From: Candidatus Schekmanbacteria bacterium
GTDB taxonomy: Bacteria > CSSED10-310 > JACPHN01
Length of the DNA stretch: 45,828 nt
Assembly (NCBI GenBank): GCA_016188575.1
Contig: JACPHN010000083.1
Span: forward strand, 1-45,828
Reading direction: 5' to 3'
Made by a program: the position numbers and the translations under genes. This document shows, piece by piece, positions 1-7,961 of this stretch (position 1 is its first letter; each line of letters begins with the position of its first letter). The notes beneath the pieces are model-generated. The model was not told where the DNA came from and did no database searches. It was given only the letters and a program-made list of their open reading frames with translations.

Positions 1-96
1 CGCACTCGAACGACTCGACCACAGCGAGTGCGACGGTCGGAGCGGCGGTTACGGCGATGGCGCAAACGCTCGCCGCCACCGCAAGGCAAGACCCCA

Positions 97-116
97 CAGA
101 GAGAGAGAGAGAGAGA
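97..116. repeat. AG dinucleotide repeat
   Basis: About ten tandem AG units occur in an otherwise GC-rich, non-repetitive context. This is a simple-sequence tract with no visible gene attached to it. Confidence 0.8.
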
Positions 117-1040
117 CATGACGCGCCGCGGCATTCGGACTTCCTCCGATCAGACCCGTTGCCCTGGATGCTAGCTCGCCCCCGCGAACGATGCAAGCGG
201 CGAGCCGTAAGCCTTACCCACAGATCCTTCAGCACGTCCGGCCGATGGCGCAATGCCACATCCTTGTCCGCACCCCTGGCACTGGCGGAGCATCTGGTAG
301 GGATGGGCAGGGTGCGCCGAAGCCCTGGCGAAGCGGTCAGGCAGGACCCGAGGTTTGGTCGCGACGTGGTGGTCGCTCGTCACGCCGAACGCTGCGGAGG
401 CGCTCGGCGGCGTCATCCGGCTCCACACCGCACACAAATAGATCGAGCCCCCAGTCGAAACCGTGCGCCGGTCCCCACTGGCGGCGTTGGTCGCTGCCTC
501 CCGGACGCCCGGCGGGACGCCGCACCTACCGGCGCCAGCTCGATGTGCCAATGATAGGCGACCCCAATGGTCCGCCAGTAGTCCCGAAGTTTTCAGTAGA
601 GAATTCGGGCCGGTGAGTCAGGGCTCGAGGGGGCCGGCCGAGCCCCCCGACAGTGCGGCGACGGCAGGGGACCTCGCGGCGGGGTCGGGGGCGGTAGACG
701 CAGGTCTGGGCGCGTAGTGTCGCGTTCGGATGGCAACTCGTGTGGGCGCGCCAAGCGCACAGCGAAGGGGTAGACGGGCGCAGTCCTGCCGGGTGCGCGC
801 TCGTGGTGAGACGGGCGCAAAGCCCTCACGCGTTACGTGTGTCCAGTGGTCATCCGCGCGGCCAGCGTTGCCTACGTGGGGTGCGACGCGATCGGTGCGT
901 GTGGGCGTGCTGCGGACCTGGCGCGAGCGTACTGGGCGTGCGCCAATGAGTGGCCCGGAATGTCGCCGCAGTCCCGTTTTTGGAGCAGTTAGCCTGAATA
1001 TACGAAGGCGAGCGAGGGCTTCGTCCCTGGTTTCGAGCAA

Positions 1041-1078
1041 CTGTTCACCTTCCTCCGCAAGCGGGGGGAGGTGAACAG
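1041..1078. repeat. Dispersed palindrome, copy 1
   Basis: A 38-base palindrome has left arm CTGTTCACCTTCCTCCGC, loop AA and right arm GCGGGGGGAGGTGAACAG. The two mismatches would be G-U pairs in RNA. The same right arm recurs at 25626-25644 and 30891-30908, always outside genes. Confidence 0.85.
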
Positions 1079-1241
1079 GTACCCCGGATGTCGCACCGCC
1101 TTCAACTTCCGGCAAGTGTAAGCCACATCTTGCCCACGCTTGATTTCTCACCATAAAGCATCGTTGCGGAACGAGTGGGCGGGGGAAGGTCGGGGTGGGG
1201 GGTCTTTGTGATGCGCTTTCCGCGCGCCTGCGGTAGCGCCG

Positions 1242-2495
1242 GTGGTGGATTCGGGTGCTCCAATCATCTCCCTGATTGACCTGGGGTCTCCACCATCTCG
1301 CTCTTGCGTCCGGCGCGCCCGAGCCTTATGTATCCGTCAGCATGTTCCACAAGCCGGTTCGGAGCCCGGCGCGCGCCGCGCGGCTACCTTTTTGCGCGGA
1401 GCAAGACGGGCAATTGGTGTTGGCGTGGATGCAGAGCGGCAGAGGGATGCACTGGAGCTTTCGGTGTGCAGGATCCTGGACGCATACAGGATCCTCACAG
1501 GAGCGCGGGTTGGCTGTCTCGCGATTCTGGCCCCGAGCGAAGAGGGACCCGTTCTCGTCTGGAGCGGAGGTTCGAACCCGGCAGAGCCCTGTGTGGCAAC
1601 AGCCCGAGCGCCCTCAGCAGCACTCGCCGCCGTCCTGGCCGAGGGCAGGACAAGGTACGAAAACGCGCCCCGGCAACAGGATTGGGGCGACTTCTTTCGC
1701 GGCTTGCCCGTGCTACCAGCGAATGTGCTCGTCGCGCCGCTGAAGCTTGACGAGAAATCGCTTGGTTTCGTGGTGCTAGGCGAAAAGCCGCGGCCGTTCG
1801 ATGCCGGCGACATCCGCGCTTGTGAGTCACTTGCTTCTTCCGCCGCGGATGCTTGCCGGAGGGCTCGCCGCGACCTGTCTGCCGTGCGCAGGCTGGGTCT
1901 TGTTCAGCTCGAAGACGAACGCGATCGCCTGACGGCGATACTCGACTGCATCGATCTCCTCGTGTACGTGACCGACATGACGACGGCGGAGATCTTGTTC
2001 GTGAACACGTACGCGCGTCGTGTCTTCGGTAACGTGATCGGCAAGCGGTGCTGGGAGGCACTGCAGGAGGGACAGACCGGGCCGTGTGCTTTCTGCACCA
2101 ATGACAGGCTCCTCGACGCCTCGGGAGCGCCGGCTGGCACGGTGGTGTGGGAGTTTCAAAATACGCGTACGCATCGCTGGTATGAATGCCGGGACCAGGC
2201 CATTCGTTGGGTCGACGGGCGGCTGGTGCGCATGGAGGTCGCGGCGGACATCACCGAGCGCAAGCGGCTGGCAGAGCTGATCGTCGCCGCACAGCGCGAG
2301 GCGAGTATCGCTACCTTGGCAGGTGGTGTCGCTCACGATTTCAACAACATTCTGACCGCGGTCGAGGGATACTCGGAGCTCCTGTTGGAGAAGCTGAAGG
2401 ACGCCCCTGAGCTCCGGCGCCTGCGGTCCGCGAGACCGTTGCGGGGCTTCGTGGCGGGATCGCGCACGCGGTGTCAGTGGATCTGGATCTGCTAA
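1242..2495 (+). CDS. Sensor histidine kinase, N-terminal part (GAF-PAS-HisKA), frame-broken
   Basis: This is the sensory half of a soluble two-component histidine kinase. Residues about 70-205 form a GAF-like domain and about 225-340 a PAS domain with a CAFC motif ending in the typical DITERK linker. The phospho-acceptor H-box follows (GGVAHDFNNILTAVEGYSELL). Soon after it (about residue 390) the frame loses similarity and runs into a stop. The ATPase domain continues in another frame from at least 2420, so the two frames were once one gene. The second dimerisation helix also seems to be missing, which a one-base error alone would not explain. The GTG start is uncertain; the first 50 residues are not domain-like. 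No membrane segment is seen. Confidence 0.65.
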   Translation: MVDSGAPIISLIDLGSPPSRSCVRRARALCIRQHVPQAGSEPGARRAATFLRGARRAIGVGVDAERQRDALELSVCRILDAYRILTGARVGCLAILAPSEEGPVLVWSGGSNPAEPCVATARAPSAALAAVLAEGRTRYENAPRQQDWGDFFRGLPVLPANVLVAPLKLDEKSLGFVVLGEKPRPFDAGDIRACESLASSAADACRRARRDLSAVRRLGLVQLEDERDRLTAILDCIDLLVYVTDMTTAEILFVNTYARRVFGNVIGKRCWEALQEGQTGPCAFCTNDRLLDASGAPAGTVVWEFQNTRTHRWYECRDQAIRWVDGRLVRMEVAADITERKRLAELIVAAQREASIATLAGGVAHDFNNILTAVEGYSELLLEKLKDAPELRRLRSARPLRGFVAGSRTRCQWIWIC

Positions 2496-3352
2496 CTCCA
2501 TCTCCCGTCGTTTTCGGTGACGGCGTCAGAATTCGGCAAGCGATCGAGGCCGTCCTGCTCAACGCGGTGGAAGCCGTGCAGCGAACCGGTTGGATTCGCA
2601 TCACCACTGGGCTGGACGATCGCCCCGGCGAGCTGCTGGGTGGGGCGCCTTGCGGCCTGCCGGACGGAGCCCGCGTGGCAGTCATCACGATTGAAGACAG
2701 CGGCCCCGGCATGGATGAGAAGACTCTGGCACGGCTATTCGAGCCGTTTTTCACGACCAAATTCGTCGGCAGAGGGCTCGGGCTCGCCGCCGTGAGAGGT
2801 ATCATCAAGGCGCATCATGGAACGATTGACTGCGAATCCTGGCCGGGACGTGGGACACGCATCATAATGCGATTCCCACACCATACGGGTGCAGCTACCG
2901 GGGCGGCCAGGGGCGCGGCGGGCGCACCGAGCAATGTCCTCGTCGTCGGCGCCGATGATGCCGCGCGGGGGCTAGCGGGCCGCGTGCTGAGCCGGATGAA
3001 GCTCAGGCCGCTGTTCGCGCCGAATACCGCGGCGGCTCTGAGCATTCTGCACGAGATGAAGGATGACCTTCGCCTGATCATCGTCGATCTGGAGCTGCCA
3101 GGTGGCGGGGCCGCGATCCTGCTCGACATCGCCGCGGCAATGTCCGCACCTCCGGCGGCTCTCGTCTATACCGCGCTTGACCCCGTCGACGCGGCCGAGA
3201 TCAGTGCGCGACATGCGGGGTTCATTGCCGGCATTGCTCACAAGTCCGCGGGCCTCGCGGATTTCGGCAGGGGAATCGAGACGGCGCTCGAAGCGGGGCG
3301 CGACCGATCACCAGGGGCCGAGAGGCCGCTACAGGCGCTGCAGCAGGCGTAG
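2471..3352 (+). CDS. Histidine kinase C-terminal part: HATPase plus receiver domain
   Basis: This is the catalytic half of the kinase begun at 1242. It has the N-box (LLNAVEAV), the G1 box (EDSGPGMD), the F-box (LFEPFFTT) and the G2 box (GRGLGLAAVRGI). A receiver-like domain occupies about residues 150-285, with an acidic pair (GADDA), a candidate phospho-Asp (IIVDLELP), a Thr (VYTALDP) and a Lys (AHKS). The order HisKA-HATPase-REC is that of a hybrid kinase. The GTG at 2471 is only the nearest start in frame. The frame is open and kinase-like upstream of it (RETVAGLRGG...), so this is probably not a separate gene but the continuation of a broken one. It ends 13 bases from the convergent DUF4388 gene. 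Confidence 0.65.
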   Translation: MSVDLDLLTPSPVVFGDGVRIRQAIEAVLLNAVEAVQRTGWIRITTGLDDRPGELLGGAPCGLPDGARVAVITIEDSGPGMDEKTLARLFEPFFTTKFVGRGLGLAAVRGIIKAHHGTIDCESWPGRGTRIIMRFPHHTGAATGAARGAAGAPSNVLVVGADDAARGLAGRVLSRMKLRPLFAPNTAAALSILHEMKDDLRLIIVDLELPGGGAAILLDIAAAMSAPPAALVYTALDPVDAAEISARHAGFIAGIAHKSAGLADFGRGIETALEAGRDRSPGAERPLQALQQA

Positions 3353-3365
3353 CTGGCGTGGCCGG

Positions 3366-5042
3366 TCATCCCTTGCCCAGGATACCCAGAAGGCCGCCTT
3401 TCTTTTTCTTGCTCCCGCTCTGCAACCGGAGCGCCTCCGCGTAGAGCTTGCGGGCGAAGTCGTTTTCGGGTTCCCAGACGATAGCTCGTTTCAAGCTCCG
3501 CGCCGCCTCCTCGTAGTTCTCGGACTTGATGAGCAAGAGCCCGAGCTGTGCGTGGTAGTCCGATTCCGCGGGTTCGAGATCCACGGCTCGCCGGACGTAT
3601 TCGATGGCGTCGGCGAGGGTCTCCGCGTTTCTGGCCAGGAGGCCCCCGCACTTCACCGCCATCGGTGCGGTGGGATTGAGCGCGTACGCTTCCCGCAAGA
3701 CGCTGCGCGCCCTCTGGTGATTTCTCGCGGCGACCAGAGTGGCGGCGGCCTCGAGCGGGTCTCGGGCCGAGGCCGACGGCGGATGCGCGGCGGCGGCGGC
3801 GCGCGGCGTTGCGGCTGCTGGGCGCGGAACGGCCACGGGTGAGAACGCGGCGGGACGCCTCGATGCTTCCGCAGGCGCCGGCGGCTGCGGAAGCGCCAGT
3901 CGGAGAGACGGCGAAGGTCCCGGCGCAGGCGCCGGGAGGGCAGCGGGAGGGCCCAGCGCGATTACTCCGGACCGGGCGGGTCCGACGTGTGCCTCCGGGG
4001 ATTGCACGTCGGCCACGGAGTCATCCGGCGAAAGCTTGGGCAGGTCGCTCGGGAGCTCGACCGATGAATCCTCGGCTGGCGTCTCCGGCTCACGCTGCTG
4101 AAGGTCTTGCAACGTGGGCTTACCACGAAGCTGGCGCGGCACGTGATGGGCCGTGGCGACTATGGCATCGGCTCCTGTTGCGACCGCGCTCTCCACGTCG
4201 AAGGCGATCTCGAAAAACTCGTCGATGATCGACTCCGCATCGCTGTCCCCGGGCCAGGTCTCAGTTCCTTCGGAGATCTCTAGCTCCGCCTCCTCGGGCG
4301 TGGCGCTAGCCGCGGGCGGGACCGGTACCAGCGCCCCGGTAGCCAAGAAAGCGAACAACAGGCGCAGCGTTTCCTCACGCGCGAGTGGAGACTGAAGGAG
4401 GACATCGGCGATTGCCCGATTGCCATCAACGAGCTCCAGCACGGGCGGACCCGTTTCCCGGGAGCCCAGCGCCTCGATGAAATCGTCAGGAACTGGATTC
4501 TGGGAGCGCGCGAGCTTGCACTCGGGGCCGCCCACGAAATCCAGAAGGCGGTTCTCTCCGCGAATGCCCTTGACGTGGCGAGCCACCAGCTTGGAGGCCG
4601 GGATTCCCTTTATCGCCGGCAGATCTGGCGGTAGCGGGGCCGTCTCAAACGATGCGGTGGCCCTCGCCCAAGGCGCGATGTTCGCAACCAGCCAGTCGAT
4701 GTGCATGCGGATACAGCGCTCGAGCTCTTCCTGAGTCAGAAATCCCATACTGACCAGGAGAGAGCCGAGCTTCCCGAGCTTTTTGGACATCATCGGCGCG
4801 ACGCAGTCCAGAGCGACGGTATCGATGTGCCCGCGGTGGCGCAGGTAGGAGCCGAGCCACTCCTCGGGCTGCGTCGAAGAGGCGAAGAGGATCAGGCCGT
4901 GCTGAAGGAAAAGGGAGCGCACGAGGTTCCCTTCGCTGAGGACAAACAGGCCGGTTTCCTTGTGCTCGCCCAGCTCCCACAAGGCTCCATGAATCCCCGC
5001 CACCCCGAGTGGGGCCTCGGTGTTCTTGAAGTGCTGGCCCAT
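3366..5042 (-). CDS. DUF4388-type N-terminal domain protein with TPR tail
   Basis: This is a 558-residue cytosolic protein. The first 110 or so residues resemble the DUF4388 (PatA-like) regulatory domain: GALWELGEHKETGLFVLSEG, then a segment reporting on a low-similarity effector-like domain. A Pro/Ala/Ser-rich linker spans about 330-430. Three TPR units follow (about 440-545, for example LEPAESDYHAQLGLLLIKSE) and a basic KKKK tail. Such proteins occur in gliding or predatory deltaproteobacteria, usually as scaffolds in signalling. The ATG at 5042 is chosen because GGAGG lies five bases upstream; a GTG at 5054 is possible. It lies 17 bases after homoserine kinase on the same strand, so the two are probably co-transcribed. 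Its precise role is unknown. Confidence 0.75.
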   Translation of the reverse strand: MGQHFKNTEAPLGVAGIHGALWELGEHKETGLFVLSEGNLVRSLFLQHGLILFASSTQPEEWLGSYLRHRGHIDTVALDCVAPMMSKKLGKLGSLLVSMGFLTQEELERCIRMHIDWLVANIAPWARATASFETAPLPPDLPAIKGIPASKLVARHVKGIRGENRLLDFVGGPECKLARSQNPVPDDFIEALGSRETGPPVLELVDGNRAIADVLLQSPLAREETLRLLFAFLATGALVPVPPAASATPEEAELEISEGTETWPGDSDAESIIDEFFEIAFDVESAVATGADAIVATAHHVPRQLRGKPTLQDLQQREPETPAEDSSVELPSDLPKLSPDDSVADVQSPEAHVGPARSGVIALGPPAALPAPAPGPSPSLRLALPQPPAPAEASRRPAAFSPVAVPRPAAATPRAAAAAHPPSASARDPLEAAATLVAARNHQRARSVLREAYALNPTAPMAVKCGGLLARNAETLADAIEYVRRAVDLEPAESDYHAQLGLLLIKSENYEEAARSLKRAIVWEPENDFARKLYAEALRLQSGSKKKKGGLLGILGKG

Positions 5043-5059
5043 GCGGACCTCCACGTATG

Positions 5060-6112
5060 CTAGTTGTCACCGCCGGCAGACCGCGGGCTCGCCAGCGAGA
5101 CCCTGACACCCTCGGCTGCCGGTACCGTGTTGAGAATAGAAACGGCGACGCCGGCCTTGCGGAACGCCACGATCATCGCATCCGCGATCGCGGTTCGCAG
5201 CGGCGAATCCGGCGGCGTGAAGGGGGGCAGCACCACGATCGTGGTCGGCCCCGATCCGGAGAGGAAGACACCTGCGGCTCCCGTGTCCAGGGCAGCCTTT
5301 CGCGCCTTGCGGTAGCCCGGATTCAGCTCGTCCCGGAAGGGCTCGTGCATCCGGTCATCGAGTGCGGTGCGGAGCATGTTGGACCAATCGTCGGCGCCGC
5401 CGAGCGCGAGGTCAGAGTTGCTGCCGCCTGGGGTCTGGAGCAGAGCGGCCAGGAGCAATGCCGTCCGGCCGATATTGTGCACCGCGACTGCGAAGCCGAT
5501 CGACTCTGGAAGTACCTTGCGCGCCGCCGTGGTGGCGACCTCGCGGTCCGGCACCACCACCAGCAACTGCAACGGTGGCGGGGCGAAGCGCACGAACATG
5601 GGGCTGCCGCTGCCGTCCAGGATGCTCGCCGTCAGCCCGCCGACGAGGGCAGGAACGACCTGATCTGGATGCCCCTCGACCCGATGGGCGGCGCGCAGCA
5701 TGGTGAGATCATCGAGCTCTGGAGCGAACAGGTAGCGCAACGCGGCCAGCGTCCCCACGATCGCTGCCGCCGAGCTTCCCAGTCCGCGGCGCAGGGGGAT
5801 TCTATTGTCCATCTCGAACAGCAGGGGAGGTACACGCACGTGGGCGACGTCTTCCAATGCCTCCACGACGCGACCCAGGAACCGCTCGGCGTTGATCGTC
5901 AGCTCGTCCGCGCTATATCCCCGGGCGACGACCATGATCGGACGCGCGCCCGGCGCCGCCTCCTCGACGATCATCACGTTTCGCAGCTCCACGGCCATCC
6001 CCAAGACGTCAAAGGCCGGGCCGAGGTTGCCCGTCGTCGCCGGCACTTCAACCCTGACCCTTCGCGCTTCTACCACATCCCATCTCCCTCTTGACCAAGT
6101 CTCCGCTTGCAT
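5060..6112 (-). CDS. thrB: Homoserine kinase
   Basis: It phosphorylates L-homoserine with ATP in threonine biosynthesis, in the cytosol. At 350 residues it is a little longer than typical GHMP-family ThrB. Motif 1 is PATTGNLGPAFDVLG (about 24-38), motif 2, the phosphate loop, is PLRRGLGSSAAAIV (about 105-119), and motif 3 is GVFLSGSGPTTIVV near the C-terminus. The EGHPDQVVPALVGG segment matches the family EGHPDN-APAL signature with Gln for Asn. No other threonine gene is in the window, so it is an orphan pathway gene here. It is divergent from the acyl-CoA synthetase gene across a 58-base shared promoter region. Confidence 0.9.
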   Translation of the reverse strand: MQAETWSRGRWDVVEARRVRVEVPATTGNLGPAFDVLGMAVELRNVMIVEEAAPGARPIMVVARGYSADELTINAERFLGRVVEALEDVAHVRVPPLLFEMDNRIPLRRGLGSSAAAIVGTLAALRYLFAPELDDLTMLRAAHRVEGHPDQVVPALVGGLTASILDGSGSPMFVRFAPPPLQLLVVVPDREVATTAARKVLPESIGFAVAVHNIGRTALLLAALLQTPGGSNSDLALGGADDWSNMLRTALDDRMHEPFRDELNPGYRKARKAALDTGAAGVFLSGSGPTTIVVLPPFTPPDSPLRTAIADAMIVAFRKAGVAVSILNTVPAAEGVRVSLASPRSAGGDN

Positions 6113-6170
6113 CTAATGATCCACACACCGAACCTAGTCCGAACGGAAGCTCCATTCAAGCAGGTGGATC

Positions 6171-7961
6171 ATGGCTGAGTACGACAGGAACCTGCCGCAA
6201 GTCTTTCTCGACCGCGTCTCGCGCATGCCCGATCGCACCGCTTTCCGCTTCAAGGAGCGCGGGGCATGGAAGGACGTTTCGTGGCACGACGCCGGCTCCA
6301 TTGCGGAGGAGATCGCCGCGGGGCTTATCATACGCGGCTTGCTCCCCGGGGACAAGGTGGCGCTCCTGGCTCAGACCCGGTATGAATGGGTGTTATGCGA
6401 CCTCGGTGCTCTCATGGCGGGAGCGGTGACTGTTCCCATCTACCCGTCGAACACCACGGCGCAGACCGCGTACATCCTCGGGGACAGTGACTGCCGGTTC
6501 GTTTTCTGCGATAACCGCGCGCAGCTCGACAAGGTCGCGCGCGGTCACGACGCGCTCCCCCACTTGCAGCTCGCCGTCATGATGGCGCCGGAAGCGCCGG
6601 TAGCCTGGACGACAACGCTCGAACACCTGCGCGAGGAGGGCGGAAACGCTCCCGAATCGGTCCGCACCGAGCTTCGGGCGCGTATCGCGGCAACCAAGCC
6701 CGACGCTCACGCTACCTATGTGTACACGTCGGGCACCACGGGGCCGCCCAAGGCAGTGATTCAGACTCACCGTAACCACGTCGCCATGACGACGAACCTC
6801 GCGCGCATCTCCGGCATAACCCCCGACGACGTCGAGCTCATCTATCTCCCCTTGGCGCATTCCTTTGCGCGCTGCCTGGAGTTCAATCACATCGCCACTG
6901 GTCACGTGTTGGCTTTTGCCGAATCCATCGACAAGGTAATCGACAATCTCCAGGAAGTGCGGCCGACCGTCATGGGCAGCGTGCCGCGAATCTTCGAGAA
7001 AGCGCAGATCGCCATCGCGGAAAACGCCCAGGCCGGGTCGCCGGTGAAGGCACGTCTTTTTCAGTGGGCGCTGTCCGTTGGGCTGGACTATCGGGAACGG
7101 CAGCGCGAGCACCGTCCTATTTCTCTGGCCCTCGCCGCGCAGCATGCGCTCGCCGACCTGTTGGTCTTCTCACAGATCAGAGCGCTCTTTGGCGGGCGCA
7201 TTCGCTTCTTCGTCGCCGGCGGCGCTCCGCTGGCTCCCGACTTGGGGCGGTTTTTCCATGCGACCGGACTGCTGATTCGTGAGGGGTACGGTCTGACGGA
7301 GACCTGCCCGGCAACCCACATGAATCGCGAGGACGCGTTCAAGTTCGGCACTGTCGGCCCGGCGATCCCCGGCGTCGAGGTGCGCATCGCCGACGACGGG
7401 GAAATCCTGGTGCGAGGTCCCAACGTTTCGCAGGGCTACTTGGGCAAACCCGAGGCTACCGCAGAGGCGTTCGATGCCCGCGGATGGCTGCACACGGGTG
7501 ACGTCGGCGAGCTCGACGAGGAAGGTTTCCTGCGCATTACGGACAGGAAAAAGGACATCATCGTGACCTCGGCGGGGAAGAACATCGCCCCGCAAAACAT
7601 CGAGAACCTCTTGCGGGCTCATCGCCTCATTGGGCAGGCGCTGGTGTACGGAGACCAACGGAACTACCTGACCGCACTGATTGCCCTGGACCCCGAGGGA
7701 GCGCTGGCGTTTGCCAGCCAGAAGGGGCTCGGTACCACGGACCTTCAGGAGCTAGCCGAAAACGATGCGGTTCGCGAGGCCATCGGTGCGTGCGTGCATG
7801 AGGTGAATGAACAACTCGCCTCGTTCGAAAGCATCAAGAAGTTCCGCATCTTGCCGCACGGGCTGAGTGAAGCCGAAGGCGAGCTTACGCCCACGCTGAA
7901 GCTCAGGCGAAGCGCTGTGACGCTCAAGTATATGGATTTTCTGGATGCGATGTACGAGTAG
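6171..7961 (+). CDS. Long-chain acyl-CoA synthetase (AMP-forming)
   Basis: It activates fatty acids to acyl-CoA through an acyl-adenylate. The 596 residues fit the long-chain synthetase class of the ANL superfamily. The nucleotide-binding loop YTSGTTGPPKAV lies at about 184-196, and GYGLTETCPATHMN is the A5 motif. The A7/A8 stretch GWLHTGDVGELDEEGF and RKKDIIVTSAGKNIAP is intact, including the catalytic-domain lysines. It heads an operon whose second gene starts inside its 3' end (7945), so translation is probably coupled. An AGGTGG lies just upstream of the ATG. Chain-length preference cannot be read from the sequence; beta-oxidation or lipid remodelling is equally possible. Confidence 0.88.
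   Translation: MAEYDRNLPQVFLDRVSRMPDRTAFRFKERGAWKDVSWHDAGSIAEEIAAGLIIRGLLPGDKVALLAQTRYEWVLCDLGALMAGAVTVPIYPSNTTAQTAYILGDSDCRFVFCDNRAQLDKVARGHDALPHLQLAVMMAPEAPVAWTTTLEHLREEGGNAPESVRTELRARIAATKPDAHATYVYTSGTTGPPKAVIQTHRNHVAMTTNLARISGITPDDVELIYLPLAHSFARCLEFNHIATGHVLAFAESIDKVIDNLQEVRPTVMGSVPRIFEKAQIAIAENAQAGSPVKARLFQWALSVGLDYRERQREHRPISLALAAQHALADLLVFSQIRALFGGRIRFFVAGGAPLAPDLGRFFHATGLLIREGYGLTETCPATHMNREDAFKFGTVGPAIPGVEVRIADDGEILVRGPNVSQGYLGKPEATAEAFDARGWLHTGDVGELDEEGFLRITDRKKDIIVTSAGKNIAPQNIENLLRAHRLIGQALVYGDQRNYLTALIALDPEGALAFASQKGLGTTDLQELAENDAVREAIGACVHEVNEQLASFESIKKFRILPHGLSEAEGELTPTLKLRRSAVTLKYMDFLDAMYE

Larger units (their letters stand above)
1..1240. other. Region without a recognisable gene
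   Basis: No reading frame here shows a recognisable domain, a good ribosome binding site or protein-like composition; the open frames on both strands look like the chance frames of GC-rich DNA. It contains an (AG)n simple repeat at about 97-116, one copy of the window-wide palindrome at 1041-1078 and a half-element-like G-rich stretch at about 1168-1200. A decayed gene or a structured RNA cannot be excluded, but I recognise neither. Confidence 0.5.

Noticed and set aside
57-1154. Several open frames of 60-180 codons on both strands
   Set aside because: Arg/Pro/Ser-rich composition typical of shadow frames in GC-rich DNA, no domain, no binding site and mutual overlap.
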